59,609 nucleotides of DNA from DG-33 sp964345105 (GCA_964345105.1 CAYFPZ010000094.1:1-59609), one strand, 5' to 3'; numbered from the stretch's first letter, positions 7,047 to 15,655 are shown. The notes: generated from the letters alone by a model not told the origin. Program-made: numbers and translations.

Positions 7047-9779
7047 TTACGCTTGTTGCTTCTCACATGTTTCAAGTGCTTTTCGGAGCGCGGCGATCAA
7101 GTAATCTGCTTTCGGGCCGCCTCCTTGACCAAGCTCTGGTTTTCCACCGCCACCACCGCCCAGCACCTTCGCGGCTTCGGCAGCTATCGCGCCGCAATCA
7201 GCCCCTGCAATCACGGCTTCCTCTCCAGCCATCGCCACAAGCTTGGCCATTGCATCGCGCACGCCAAGCACAACGACTAGCCTCTTAGCTTCCCGTGTCA
7301 GGGCACTCGCGATTTTGATTAACTCATCCGTACTGGCGCCCTCAACCTCCTCGCATATCGCTTGCACTTTTCCCACCTGTTTGATTTTCGACCGAAGCTC
7401 GATGAGTCGGAGTTCAGCAAGCCGATCGCGCAATCGGTCAAGGTCTTTCTGTACGGCCTTCCACTCGTCTAAGAGCTGCTGGGCCGCTGCCGCCGTCCGC
7501 TCGGGCGTAGCACGCAGGATTTCTGCCGCTTTGGCGAGTTGCCGTTCCTGCGCTTGCACGAACTTCAGCGCGGCCTCTCCGACAGCGAACTCGACCCGCT
7601 CTACGCCATCTTGAATCCGTTCGGTTCGTATAATCTTGATGAACCCAACTTCACCCGTGCGCGAACAATGAGTTCCAGCGCAAGCCTGGGTATTCCAACC
7701 TTCCGCTTCCACCACTCTAAGTTTCTTTCCTGGCACGATTCCTCCTTGGTAAAGGTCGAAGCCGTACTTTCGCTCAGCCTGATTTCGATCCATCCATTCA
7801 GTGTTCACCGGGCGGTTCTCCATCACTATTTCGTTAGCCAAGTGTTCGATTTCCCGCAGCTCCTTGGGCTCAATGCGCTTGAAGTGGGAGATGTCCAATC
7901 GTGTGCGCTCAACTCCTTTCTGCACCCCATGTTGCCAGACATGGTCACCAAGCACTCGTCGGGCCGCCCCAAGCAGAATGTGAGTCCCGGTGTGATGACG
8001 CATGAGAGAGCTGCGGCGCGCCCAATCAATCTTCCCATGCACACGTTGCCCAGCCTTAAAAGGATTCGTCTTCACGCGGTGCAGGATTATGTCGCCAGAT
8101 TTTTTGGCATCCACAACCTCGGCCTTGGTTTTCCTGACTTCAAGCGACCCTACATCGCTCGGCTGCCCTCCACCTTCCGGGTAAAATAAAGTTTGGTCGA
8201 GCACGACGTAGTCATCGATAGTTTGCAAAACTTTCGCTTTGAACTCCCGAGCGTATGGATCCTTGTAGTAAATGGTCTTCGTCGGGGAGAGGCGGCGAAG
8301 CTTCTCCTTCGAGACAGGAGCTGCGGCTGCTGGAACATGTCGGGCTCGACTGTGAGATTTCGCAACCCTGATGTAAAAATCCTCAGGAACCTCCACCACA
8401 ACACCAGCCTTACTAGCAACCTCTTTCACGATGTCAGGTGGGAGCCCGTGGCTATCATAGAGTTCGATGAGCTTCTCAGAAGAAAGGGGTTTGCCCTCTG
8501 TACGGAGCCCCCCCGCGAGTCTCTCGACCAGCTTGCTCCCCCGCGAAATTGCGTCCCGGTAGCGCCGCTCCTCGAGCTCGATTACCTCCAAGATGTAACC
8601 CTCCTGCTCTTTCAGCTCGGGGAACTGAGGCGTGAGGTGCTTGAGCTCGAGCGCCATTAGTTCCGCGAGCGGTCCCTTGAGTCCCAGATCTCGAAGCAAA
8701 CGTAGGGTGCGCCGGAGCACGACGCGCGCGAGGTAGCCTTCCTTGACGTTGCTTGGGGTTATCCTATCCCCAAACATGAATGCTAGACATCTCAGATGAT
8801 CAGCAATTGCGTAAACGGCCTCAAGCGGACCCAAGAGTTTGTCCAGCTCCTCAACGCTCACACCTGTGCGGTCTGCGACCTTTTTCCGAAGCGTGAGAAG
8901 GTCTCGCCCCGTCTCGATGTCCATTAGCCCGGCGAGTTTTGAGTTTTGTTCTAGTATGTCAGCTGGAGGCATGCGAACTCCAGCAAACTTGCGCAACTTC
9001 TCAACCACTGGTCTGAATATAGCCTCATAGCTCGATGCGACGCCCTGTGAGATCCAAGCGAAGCGCTCCAAGCCATAACCCGTGTCGACAATCTTTAGGG
9101 GGAGCGGCGCATATTTGCCATCCTTGCTTACGTATTGCATGAACACAAGCGTCGCGAGCTCCAGACCGCGCACGTTTACTTCAAAGTCTTCTCCAGCGTT
9201 TCCTCCACCTTCCCAAAAGTCCTGGATGTAGGAGATTTCATTAGGACGAATTCCTAACTCTTTCGTTAAGAACTCGTGGCAGAGGGCAACGGTTTCGTTA
9301 TTCCAATAGATGCGTTGGCGACGGGAGTTGAAGGCGTGGTGACCGCCCATGAAGAAGAGCGTGAAGTGCCGTCCCGAGCGCCCGACATTGTCGATGTCCT
9401 TCAGACGGATGCTGGGCTGGCTCACAACGAGGGGGTTCGCTGGAGGCGGAACCAAGCCGCTCGTTACCCAAGGCTGGAAGTCGGCAATTGAGGCAATCGT
9501 GAGGAAGATATCATCGCGCCACCGGGCTACGACTGGATAGCGCTTAATTACCTCGTGTCCCCGACGCCCGAAGAACTTCAAAAATGAGCGTTCCATATCA
9601 ACGAGCGAGTATTTTCGTTTTGTAGGAGGTGCGTTAATGAATCTGTATTCATCACAAGGTGTGTCACCGCAGGTCTTCCGCCCCGACTCAAGCGTCCAGA
9701 AAGTGCGCCCACAGCTCTGGCACTGCCTGCGCTCGAAGCCCTCCCGCTTGAAAAGGGCCGCCTTGTAGATATCCTTCAC
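7047..9779 (-). CDS. alaS: Alanyl-tRNA synthetase, archaeal type
   Basis: 910 aa. The N-terminal zinc knuckle (CQSCGRTF ... CGDTPCDEY) is archaeal-specific. The class II core follows, then the editing domain with HHTGTH and CAGTHC metal ligands, and a C-terminal DHHA1 region with a GGGGGGKPELGQGG run. GTG 9779 is preferred because GGTGGGGAG lies directly upstream; the in-frame TTG at 9797 would place that ribosome-binding site inside the gene. It reads away from the ribosomal stalk genes and into leuS. The nearby tRNA-Ala gene carries the G3:U70 pair this enzyme recognises. Confidence 0.96.
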   Translation of the reverse strand: MKDIYKAALFKREGFERRQCQSCGRTFWTLESGRKTCGDTPCDEYRFINAPPTKRKYSLVDMERSFLKFFGRRGHEVIKRYPVVARWRDDIFLTIASIADFQPWVTSGLVPPPANPLVVSQPSIRLKDIDNVGRSGRHFTLFFMGGHHAFNSRRQRIYWNNETVALCHEFLTKELGIRPNEISYIQDFWEGGGNAGEDFEVNVRGLELATLVFMQYVSKDGKYAPLPLKIVDTGYGLERFAWISQGVASSYEAIFRPVVEKLRKFAGVRMPPADILEQNSKLAGLMDIETGRDLLTLRKKVADRTGVSVEELDKLLGPLEAVYAIADHLRCLAFMFGDRITPSNVKEGYLARVVLRRTLRLLRDLGLKGPLAELMALELKHLTPQFPELKEQEGYILEVIELEERRYRDAISRGSKLVERLAGGLRTEGKPLSSEKLIELYDSHGLPPDIVKEVASKAGVVVEVPEDFYIRVAKSHSRARHVPAAAAPVSKEKLRRLSPTKTIYYKDPYAREFKAKVLQTIDDYVVLDQTLFYPEGGGQPSDVGSLEVRKTKAEVVDAKKSGDIILHRVKTNPFKAGQRVHGKIDWARRSSLMRHHTGTHILLGAARRVLGDHVWQHGVQKGVERTRLDISHFKRIEPKELREIEHLANEIVMENRPVNTEWMDRNQAERKYGFDLYQGGIVPGKKLRVVEAEGWNTQACAGTHCSRTGEVGFIKIIRTERIQDGVERVEFAVGEAALKFVQAQERQLAKAAEILRATPERTAAAAQQLLDEWKAVQKDLDRLRDRLAELRLIELRSKIKQVGKVQAICEEVEGASTDELIKIASALTREAKRLVVVLGVRDAMAKLVAMAGEEAVIAGADCGAIAAEAAKVLGGGGGGKPELGQGGGPKADYLIAALRKALETCEKQQA

Positions 9780-9876
9780 GCTCTCCCCACCAAGCAAATA
9801 TCAGGGTGAAGGTTAAAAGTTTCGCCGGTCAAAGCCACACGATTTTAGCTCAGAAAAATTGGAGGTTGAACTTGTA

Positions 9877-10176
9877 TCAACCGAACAGCGCGCCAAGTCC
9901 GGCCAAAGCTTCCTCTTCTTTCTTCTCCTCTTCGACTTTCTTCTCTTCCTTCTTTTCCTCGGTCTTTGCTGGAGCTGCCGCGGGTGCAGCTACCGCAGGA
10001 ACTGCTGCGCTCTTGATTGCCTCTTCGATATTCACTCCTTCAAGCGCCGCGACTAAGGCCTTCACTCTAGCCTCGTCCACCTGTGCTCCCGCTGCTTTGA
10101 GGATGTTCACTAGGCTAGCCTCGTCTACCTTCTTGCCAACCGAGTGCAGCAAAAGAGCTGCATGCACATATTCCAT
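9877..10176 (-). CDS. rpl12: Ribosomal protein L12 (P1), stalk
   Basis: 99 aa. MEYVHAALLLHSVGKKVDE is the dimerisation domain, followed by an Ala/Pro hinge, a charged KEEKK stretch and the C-terminal ALAGLGALFG tail that binds GTPase factors. ATG 10176 is chosen over upstream starts because homologues begin MEY(V/I)HAALLL and GGGAT precedes it. It forms the flexible ribosomal stalk with L10. Last gene of the L11-L1-L10-L12 group, 78 bp after L10. Confidence 0.96.
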   Translation of the reverse strand: MEYVHAALLLHSVGKKVDEASLVNILKAAGAQVDEARVKALVAALEGVNIEEAIKSAAVPAVAAPAAAPAKTEEKKEEKKVEEEKKEEEALAGLGALFG

Positions 10177-10254
10177 GTTAATCCCTTTCGTTCTTGTGAA
10201 TACTCCAATATAAATCTTAAAGGGTGAAAAGTACTCGCCCATACAGTGATTAAG

Positions 10255-11223
10255 TTAGTCTTTTTTATCCACAGGTTTGGGCTTCTCCTCGGACTTTGCC
10301 TCGGGCGCTGGCGCGATTGCAAGCATGCCCTTAAGCTCCGCGTCGAGCGCTTTTTCATCTTTAGAGTAAACGGATGCAGCTAGACCAAGCATCTCAGAGT
10401 AAGCTCTATTCAACAGCGACGGCATGACTTCCGAGATGGGCAAGCACGCATTCAGCGCTAGGTTGCGTGCAGAAACACCCGCTTTCGAGATCATCACTCC
10501 AATTGTAATGCTGGTTGGGTAGTCCGCGTTTATTGCGAGATTCACTGCACTGACGCAAGCGAGCTGGAGTTGTCCGATGGCTTTTGTCTCGTCGAACTCG
10601 AGCACCTCACCCGAAAATATCATGCCGGCCTCGTAGACGGCCCGGAGCTTCAGCCCAAGCTCAAGCGGGTGGATGCCGAACTTCGCAAGCGCATCGGCAA
10701 CCTCCTTAGATATCACATCTCCCTCCTTCAAAAGCTGGCAGTCCTCGAGGATGACGATCTTTCCCGCTTGGATTCTCGCCTTGATACCCACACGCTGAAG
10801 CTCTCCGACTATGGGCCCCGGGGCAAAATCAGTTTCTCCGGCAGGAATTACGATATCCTTTGGTGACTTCGATCCGGGCTTCGCGGGTGCGCTGGTCTTG
10901 TTCTCGCGAAGGACCTTGCTAAGCTTGAATGGGTTCACGCGCGCAAGAATAAGCGCTGTTGGTCCTTGCAAGTGATCGATTAGCTCTTGGAGCTTGGAAT
11001 CTTTTCGCTCGGCCGCTCGATCGAGCGAGAGCTTCAATAGAGTGTTTTTGGAGACGATAATCTCGGCCTGTTCCCTCAACTTCTGGCGCATTTGCTGGAA
11101 CTGTGCGGCTGGGAGGTCCGCGATGTCGAGTATCCCAACCACCGGGTAGCGCTCTAGCTTCTCGATGAGCTCGCCGACGACTTCTTGCTTCCAAGGCGCA
11201 ACCTTTTCAGCTTTCATCACCAT
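10255..11223 (-). CDS. rpl10: Ribosomal protein L10 (P0), stalk base, short C-terminal tail
   Basis: 322 aa. The rRNA-binding N-terminal domain (APWKQEVVGELIE, IIVSKNTLLKLSL), the archaeal insertion domain and the helical spine for L12 dimers are present. The usual acidic tail ending GLGALFG is absent: the protein ends KPKPVDKKD about 30 residues after the last spine helix. No GLGALFG-coding sequence appears in another frame downstream, so this looks like a genuinely shortened tail and not a frameshift. L1 stops 3 bp upstream and GAGGTG precedes the ATG. Confidence 0.93.
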   Translation of the reverse strand: MVMKAEKVAPWKQEVVGELIEKLERYPVVGILDIADLPAAQFQQMRQKLREQAEIIVSKNTLLKLSLDRAAERKDSKLQELIDHLQGPTALILARVNPFKLSKVLRENKTSAPAKPGSKSPKDIVIPAGETDFAPGPIVGELQRVGIKARIQAGKIVILEDCQLLKEGDVISKEVADALAKFGIHPLELGLKLRAVYEAGMIFSGEVLEFDETKAIGQLQLACVSAVNLAINADYPTSITIGVMISKAGVSARNLALNACLPISEVMPSLLNRAYSEMLGLAASVYSKDEKALDAELKGMLAIAPAPEAKSEEKPKPVDKKD

Positions 11224-11226
11224 TCA

Positions 11227-11874
11227 TTACACCTCAACCCTAACTGGTTTCCCCATCGTTGCCTTAAGGCTGATCGAGCGCACTTTGCTGAGACCCTCCA
11301 ACTTGTGTTCGACTGCATCAAGCACCGCCCGCGCATTCGCCACGAGTTCCTCATCGCTCATGTTTTCAACGCCGATGTGAGCATGCAAGGTCGGCTGGTC
11401 CTTCGTTCGCACCTTCAGGATTTTCTTGAGGCGATCAATGAGTGGCTTCTGGTCGACCGTGGGTGGAATCGGTTTAGGCATTTTCCCTCTCGGGCCCAAC
11501 ACAGGTCCAAGGGCTTTTCCTATCATGAGCATAAAATCGGCTTGAGCTAGGAAAAATTGAAATTCATCGGCTAGCTTTTTTGCCTGCTTTCGATCCTGCT
11601 TGAGAGTTTCGATGTCCGTGCGTCCAAGCACAAGGTCTGCACCCGCATCACGTGCCTTACGCGCAAACTCCCCCTCCCCGAAGACGCCGACCTTGTACGG
11701 CTTGCCGACTTCGTGGGGAAGGGCAACGTCTATGTCGATGCGCCCCTCCGGCTTCTTAGGGTCGATATCCCTCAAGTTGATCGATAGGTCGACACCCTGC
11801 GCAAATTTTCTCTGACGGCTGTTTTCCCGCATCAGCTTGATTGCCTTGAGCAAGTTCTCACTTGAAACTGGCAT
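11227..11874 (-). CDS. rpl1: Ribosomal protein L1
   Basis: 215 aa, normal archaeal length. Signature GPRGKMPKPIPPTVD and the two-domain L1 pattern are complete (N-terminal SINLRDIDPKKPEGRI, C-terminal THAHIG-like LHAHIGVENMSDEEL). Binds 23S rRNA at the E-site stalk, and in archaea L1 often represses its own operon by binding its mRNA. The ATG shares one base with the L11 stop (TAATG), indicating translational coupling. Confidence 0.96.
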   Translation of the reverse strand: MPVSSENLLKAIKLMRENSRQRKFAQGVDLSINLRDIDPKKPEGRIDIDVALPHEVGKPYKVGVFGEGEFARKARDAGADLVLGRTDIETLKQDRKQAKKLADEFQFFLAQADFMLMIGKALGPVLGPRGKMPKPIPPTVDQKPLIDRLKKILKVRTKDQPTLHAHIGVENMSDEELVANARAVLDAVEHKLEGLSKVRSISLKATMGKPVRVEV

Positions 11875-12350
11875 TATTTCAGCACCTCGTCGTATTTCCC
11901 TTCATCCACCTCGCGTTGTACCTCGCGAGCATCCTTGCCTTCAACTGTCACACCAGCGCTCACACAAGTCCCGAGAACCTCCTTGACTGCCGCCTTCAAC
12001 CCCTTGGCCAACGTGCCCTCGAGTTTAAGCTTCGCGATTTCGACCGCTTGAGTGAGGGCGAGATTTCCAACAACTTCCGTGCCAGAAGTTTTAGCTCCCT
12101 TCTCTAGACCTAATTTCTTTTTAATCAGAGCGGCGATTGGTGGTGAGCCGACTTCGATTTCAAATTGTTTTGTCTTCTTGTCTACAACTACGCTCACGGG
12201 GACCTTCATGCCCTCGAAAGTTGACGTCTTCTCATTTATCTTCGCTACCACCTGTCCGATATTGATTCCAAGCGGACCTAGAGCTGGACCTAACGGTGGA
12301 CCGGCGCTAGCTTTTCCTCCCTCGACTAATACCTTGACTCTCGATTTCAT
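11874..12350 (-). CDS. rpl11: Ribosomal protein L11
   Basis: 158 aa. MKSRVKVLVEGGKASAGPP followed by LGPALGPLGINIGQVVAKIN is the L11 N-terminal domain that binds the GTPase centre of 23S rRNA. ATG 12350 is preferred to an upstream in-frame start because homologues begin close to KVLVEGGKA. Stop and L1 start overlap by one base. Lies 80 bp after the SSB gene. Confidence 0.96.
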   Translation of the reverse strand: MKSRVKVLVEGGKASAGPPLGPALGPLGINIGQVVAKINEKTSTFEGMKVPVSVVVDKKTKQFEIEVGSPPIAALIKKKLGLEKGAKTSGTEVVGNLALTQAVEIAKLKLEGTLAKGLKAAVKEVLGTCVSAGVTVEGKDAREVQREVDEGKYDEVLK

Positions 12351-12430
12351 CGCAATCGCCTCACTGAACGATAGGCGCAATTCCCTCAAAAGTAGGCTCC
12401 ACGCGGTAAAAAAAGCTGTGGTATAACCGA

Positions 12431-12721
12431 CTACTCGACGATTTCAAGTTTGCCGTACATGCCTGCGCTGACATGAACCTCATCGCGGAAGAGCCTCGCA
12501 TAGCCATTGCGGATTCTAACTGTACAGCCGACCTTGACAAGATCGATATCTTTGTTCCAGAGCGAGATTTTTATTCGCCCAGAGTCGTCCTCTCCAATCG
12601 CGGTGGTCACCTTGCCCTCTCGCCCAGCCCGACTGAGGTACGGGCGCGGCTCTTCGAGTTCGACGATTTTCAAATCTAGGTCGATACGTCGCATTCCCGG
12701 CTTTATATCGCCTGCCTTCAT
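12431..12721 (-). CDS. Single-OB-fold ssDNA-binding protein, Sulfolobus SSB-like
   Basis: 96 aa consisting of one OB fold. The order GDIKPGMRRIDLDLKIVELEEP, TTAIGEDDSGRIKISLW, IRNGYARLFRDEVHVSAG matches the crenarchaeal SSB/RPA-like OB domain (pattern D-xTGR-K/TLW ... NGYxxxFxGxxxLxxG). The basic C-terminal tail of Sulfolobus SSB is missing. It overlaps the nusG stop by 4 bp (ATGA), so it is translated with the transcription and ribosome genes. A role in single-stranded DNA or RNA binding is inferred. It could be a translation-linked OB protein and not the main replication SSB. Confidence 0.75.
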   Translation of the reverse strand: MKAGDIKPGMRRIDLDLKIVELEEPRPYLSRAGREGKVTTAIGEDDSGRIKISLWNKDIDLVKVGCTVRIRNGYARLFRDEVHVSAGMYGKLEIVE

Positions 12722-13197
12722 TTAGCTTCCTCCTCTTTCTCCTTTTTCTGGATTACCTTCACAAAGTCACTTCGAACTGTGACCGGAATTGGAACGGTTG
12801 CCTCGAAGAGCTCGACGGTTATCTCCTCCCTCCCCTCGTCAATCCGAATTATTCGCGCCCGTTCTCCTCGAAAAGGACCTGATGTGTGCTCGACAATGTC
12901 CCCAACCTCCATGCCCACGATGACTGGCTTCGGCTCGAGAAAACTCTCGATCTCGTTCATAGGGATTTCGCCCGGGATGACGCCCTTCGCGTGCTTGATT
13001 CCGACCCGCACCTGATCTACAACAGATTTGCCGGTAGCCTCGACAAACACGTAGCCCCTTATTCCTGGAGGTGGGAACACGGCCTTAATTGGTAAGTTGA
13101 AATTTTTCGCACGCGTCACTATCATATCCGCTGTGTTCTTCTCCTGACCTATGGTTGAGCGGATTGCGAATATGGCTGGCTTCTGGATTTCCTCCAT
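12718..13197 (-). CDS. nusG: Transcription elongation factor Spt5/NusG
   Basis: 159 aa. N-terminal NGN domain (FAIRSTIGQEKNTADMI, PPGIRGYVFVEA) and a C-terminal KOW domain (VGDIVEHTSGPFRGERARI). With Spt4/RpoE2 it binds the RNA polymerase clamp and increases processivity. Located 9 bp after secE and overlapping the SSB gene, as in the conserved secE-nusG-L11 arrangement. A lysine/glutamate-rich tail (KKEKEEEAK) extends past the KOW domain. Confidence 0.95.
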   Translation of the reverse strand: MEEIQKPAIFAIRSTIGQEKNTADMIVTRAKNFNLPIKAVFPPPGIRGYVFVEATGKSVVDQVRVGIKHAKGVIPGEIPMNEIESFLEPKPVIVGMEVGDIVEHTSGPFRGERARIIRIDEGREEITVELFEATVPIPVTVRSDFVKVIQKKEKEEEAK

Positions 13198-13206
13198 TTG
13201 ATCACC

Positions 13207-13380
13207 TTACGTGGCTGGTGTCGCGCCAAAAAAAACTCCGACTAGCATTATCAAGAACCCTATGAAACCTATGAGCATGATCCCTATCCCGGTGATTTTC
13301 GCTACTTGCAAGTATTCGTTTTTGTCTGGTTTCCGCGCTATCCGCAGCACGCGTTTACAGTTAGATAAGAACTTTCGCAT
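13207..13380 (-). CDS. secE: Preprotein translocase subunit SecE/Sec61-gamma
   Basis: 57 aa, read directly from sequence. MRKFLSNCKRVLRIARKPDK is an amphipathic N-terminal segment with the conserved xxRVLxxARKPxxxEY pattern; EYLQVAKITGIGIMLIGFIG leads into one transmembrane helix ending VGVFFGATPAT. It clamps the SecY channel in the membrane. Its ATG follows the ftsZ stop codon with no gap (TAGATG), and nusG follows after 9 bp. Length and position match archaeal SecE. Confidence 0.92.
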   Translation of the reverse strand: MRKFLSNCKRVLRIARKPDKNEYLQVAKITGIGIMLIGFIGFLIMLVGVFFGATPAT

Positions 13381-14520
13381 CTACAAGGACTCCAGTCCGA
13401 GGTCGACGGGCTCGCCCTCTCGTGGGGGCTGCTCACCTGGACCAAGCGCGTAGGGTGAGTGGACTCCAGAGAGCACGACCATGACCCGCACCGAGTTTTT
13501 CATGTCCTCGGAGATTTGAGCGCCCCAGATGACTTGGGCTTCGGGGTCGAGGGACTCGGAGATGTGAGAGACGATTCGCTCTGCCTCCTCGAGCGTCATA
13601 CCCGGGCTCCCGACCACGTTCACGAGCACCCCCTTTGCCCCGGTGACGTCGACATCTAGAAGCGGGCTGTTCAGCGCTTCCTCGACAGCCTCTTTGGCGC
13701 GGTTGTCGGTGTCGGATTCACCTATACCTAGCATCGCCACTCCACCGTCCTGTAGCACCGTGCGCACATCAGCAAAGTCAAGGTTGATGAGCCCGGGCTT
13801 CGTAATCATCTCCGTTATCCCTTTAATCGCGTCCATCAGGAGTTGATCAGCTACCTTAAATGCCGCCCCAATGGGAATGTCTGGCGCAAGCTGGAGCAAC
13901 TTGTCATTAGGAATCACGACCACAGTGTCTACGACCCCCCGAAGGCGCACGAGTCCCTGCTCGGCGTTCAACCTCCGGCGCGTCCCCTCGACGGAGAAGG
14001 GCAGGGTCACAACGCCCACAGTTAGCGCCCCGAGTTTTTTCGCAATCTCGCCCACAACGGGTACCGCACCGGTTCCAGTCCCCCCGCCTAAGCCGCAGGT
14101 CACGAAGACCATGTCGGCACCGTAGACGTGATCCTTCACAATTGCTTCGTCCTCCCTCGCAGCAGCCTCTCCCTTATTCGGATCATTGCCGGCTCCGAGG
14201 CCACCCGTTATATCGCGCCCTATGAGGATTTTTCGGTCGGCTGCCGTGTAGAGCAAGTCTTGAGCATCGGTGTTGAGGGCTATCGTGTCGACGCCTTCGA
14301 TACCAACTCCCATCATGCGGGAGAGAGTGTTACAGCCTGCGCCGCCGCAGCCAACAACGACAATACGGGCTCGCGCCTCCTGCAAAGCCCGTTCGAGTTC
14401 CTCGTTAGTAACCGTGGGTACTGCCTTGGACACTTTAGCTCTAGCAGCGGTAGTAATTCCCGGCTTTGAAAGTTCAAATCCCGTCTCGGGAGAGAACACA
14501 GCCGATTCAGTCTTCTGCAA
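13381..14520 (-). CDS. ftsZ: Cell division GTPase FtsZ
   Basis: 379 aa. A roughly 45-residue variable N-terminus precedes IVVVGCGGAGCNTLSRMM; the tubulin signature GGGTGTG and the T7 loop around NLDFADVR are intact, so polymerising GTPase activity is expected. The C-terminus ends GEPVDLGLESL. Only one ftsZ is visible; its membrane anchor SepF is encoded nearby at 16813. First gene of the run ftsZ-secE-nusG-SSB-L11-L1-L10-L12, an order typical of euryarchaea. The upstream AT-rich spacer (14521-14568) would hold the promoter. Confidence 0.97.
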   Translation of the reverse strand: MQKTESAVFSPETGFELSKPGITTAARAKVSKAVPTVTNEELERALQEARARIVVVGCGGAGCNTLSRMMGVGIEGVDTIALNTDAQDLLYTAADRKILIGRDITGGLGAGNDPNKGEAAAREDEAIVKDHVYGADMVFVTCGLGGGTGTGAVPVVGEIAKKLGALTVGVVTLPFSVEGTRRRLNAEQGLVRLRGVVDTVVVIPNDKLLQLAPDIPIGAAFKVADQLLMDAIKGITEMITKPGLINLDFADVRTVLQDGGVAMLGIGESDTDNRAKEAVEEALNSPLLDVDVTGAKGVLVNVVGSPGMTLEEAERIVSHISESLDPEAQVIWGAQISEDMKNSVRVMVVLSGVHSPYALGPGEQPPREGEPVDLGLESL

Positions 14521-14568
14521 TTTAAATCCCCCTCGTTATCTGCGTTGGCAAATTTCTCCCAAGTTAAT

Positions 14569-15360
14569 TTAAACCTTTGCCCCACTGAGGATTTCCCGCG
14601 TGCGTATCGCTTGAATGCCCAGCCTTTCAGCAACCCGCTGGGAAACCTGACGTTGTTCACTGCTCATGCCCTTCCAGTCAAGTGCCAACAGTTCTACGCC
14701 TCCTCGGGTACGAACGATTGCTCGCTCAATCAGCGTTTCATCGATGCTAGCGTACTTTGGGAGAATGTGCCCCACCCCAATTTCGGTGAACAAGGCCACA
14801 TTAGTGTGGTGTGGGGCATAGTGAGGTCCGCCGAGTCCTATAGCGTGACGACATTTTATCGGTAAAGTCGCTGCAACCATGATTGCTTGGGCAACAGCTC
14901 CCCCGGCTTTTTTGTCGTGCCACTGCTCGAATGAACTGCCAATCTCCACGAACGTCACTGGGACATCGATTCGCGTTGGACCGTGGTGGGTGGCCTCGAG
15001 AGAGACATCGTATGTCAGTCCAAACTTATCGCGCATTTCCACAAGAGTTCTGAGGGCGGTTTTTACCGTCGAGGGGGAGGCTTCTGCGAGTCTCATCTTT
15101 TCAACCTCACCTGGCACATGCACGGTAAGCGTTGGGGTACCTGACTCACTTGCATGTCGGGAAGCAACGATGACTTCTTCCGCATCTATCGGTAACTCGG
15201 TGATTTGAGTCACCTCACCCGCGATTGTTAGAAGTGTAACATTCCTATACACATATGCGTTCGTCAGGCTCGGTGATTTCTTAAAGTCGTGACTCTTCAG
15301 CAGTTGCATGACGATATTTTTGGCGGCTGGGTCTTGGGCAGAGGCGAGGAAGAGCTTCAT
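14569..15360 (-). CDS. dtdA: D-aminoacyl-tRNA deacylase, archaeal/plant GEK1 type
   Basis: 263 aa from ATG 15360 (an in-frame TTG at 15369 is less likely). KLFLASAQDPAAKNI starts the family; SLEATHHGPT is the zinc/active-site motif, and FVEIGSSFEQW plus GLGGPHYAP are further conserved blocks. It hydrolyses D-amino acids from mischarged tRNAs. It sits beside the tRNA-Val gene and 48 bp upstream of ftsZ in the same direction. Confidence 0.92.
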   Translation of the reverse strand: MKLFLASAQDPAAKNIVMQLLKSHDFKKSPSLTNAYVYRNVTLLTIAGEVTQITELPIDAEEVIVASRHASESGTPTLTVHVPGEVEKMRLAEASPSTVKTALRTLVEMRDKFGLTYDVSLEATHHGPTRIDVPVTFVEIGSSFEQWHDKKAGGAVAQAIMVAATLPIKCRHAIGLGGPHYAPHHTNVALFTEIGVGHILPKYASIDETLIERAIVRTRGGVELLALDWKGMSSEQRQVSQRVAERLGIQAIRTREILSGAKV

Positions 15361-15391
15361 CAAGAACAACTCACGCTACAAACAAAAAAGG

Positions 15392-15467
15392 TGGTGGGCC
15401 CGCCGAGATTCGAACTCGGGAACTTCGCCATGTCAAGGCGACGTCATAACCACTAGACCACGGGCCC
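15392..15467 (-). tRNA. tRNA-Val (GAC), CCA encoded
   Basis: The minus strand gives a full cloverleaf. Acceptor GGGCCCG (15461-15467) pairs with CGGGCCC (15396-15402). The anticodon stem-loop is TCGCC TTGACAT GGCGA with anticodon GAC, and the T arm is CCGAG TTCGAAT CTCGG. Discriminator A (15395) and an encoded CCA (15392-15394) follow. No intron. It lies 31 bp beyond the dtdA start and 48 bp from the tRNA-Ala gene. Confidence 0.96.
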
Positions 15468-15515
15468 CAAAATGAATTTGAGTTGAGTTAGTATAAATCC
15501 TCTACAGTTCAAAAG

Positions 15516-15645
15516 TGGTGGACCGGGCGGGATTTGAACCCGCGACCTCCCGCAATTTGGATGAATTTTACAGTTTGCCAAGCGGACGATCATTCTGTTG
15601 ACGAGGGAATATTCCCCCTTCATTTCCAGGCTGATCCACCGGCCC
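15516..15645 (-). tRNA. tRNA-Ala (GGC) with an anticodon-loop intron and a D-loop insertion
   Basis: On the minus strand acceptor GGGCCGG (15639-15645) pairs with CCGGTCC (15520-15526), including a G3:U70 wobble, the alanine identity signal. T arm is GCGGG TTCAAAT CCCGC and CCA is encoded (15516-15518). The anticodon stem TCCGC/GCGGG encloses TTGGCA, then 21 extra bases, then T. TTGG pairs with CCAA to give a 4-bp helix flanked by 3-nt bulges CAA and ATT, an ideal bulge-helix-bulge at position 37/38. The D arm (GATC ... GATC) holds about 32 further bases containing the palindrome GGGAATATTCCC, probably a second, noncanonical intron. Removing both leaves 74 nt plus CCA. The boundaries of the D-loop intron are inferred. 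Confidence 0.88.
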
Positions 15646-15655
15646 ACCGAGAAAA

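Noticed and set aside
7539..8189. Long open frame antisense inside alaS, and similar ones inside leuS, fttA and epimerase genes
   Set aside because: They mirror real genes in GC-rich DNA, have no ribosome-binding site or recognisable domains, and conflict with strongly conserved coding on the other strand.
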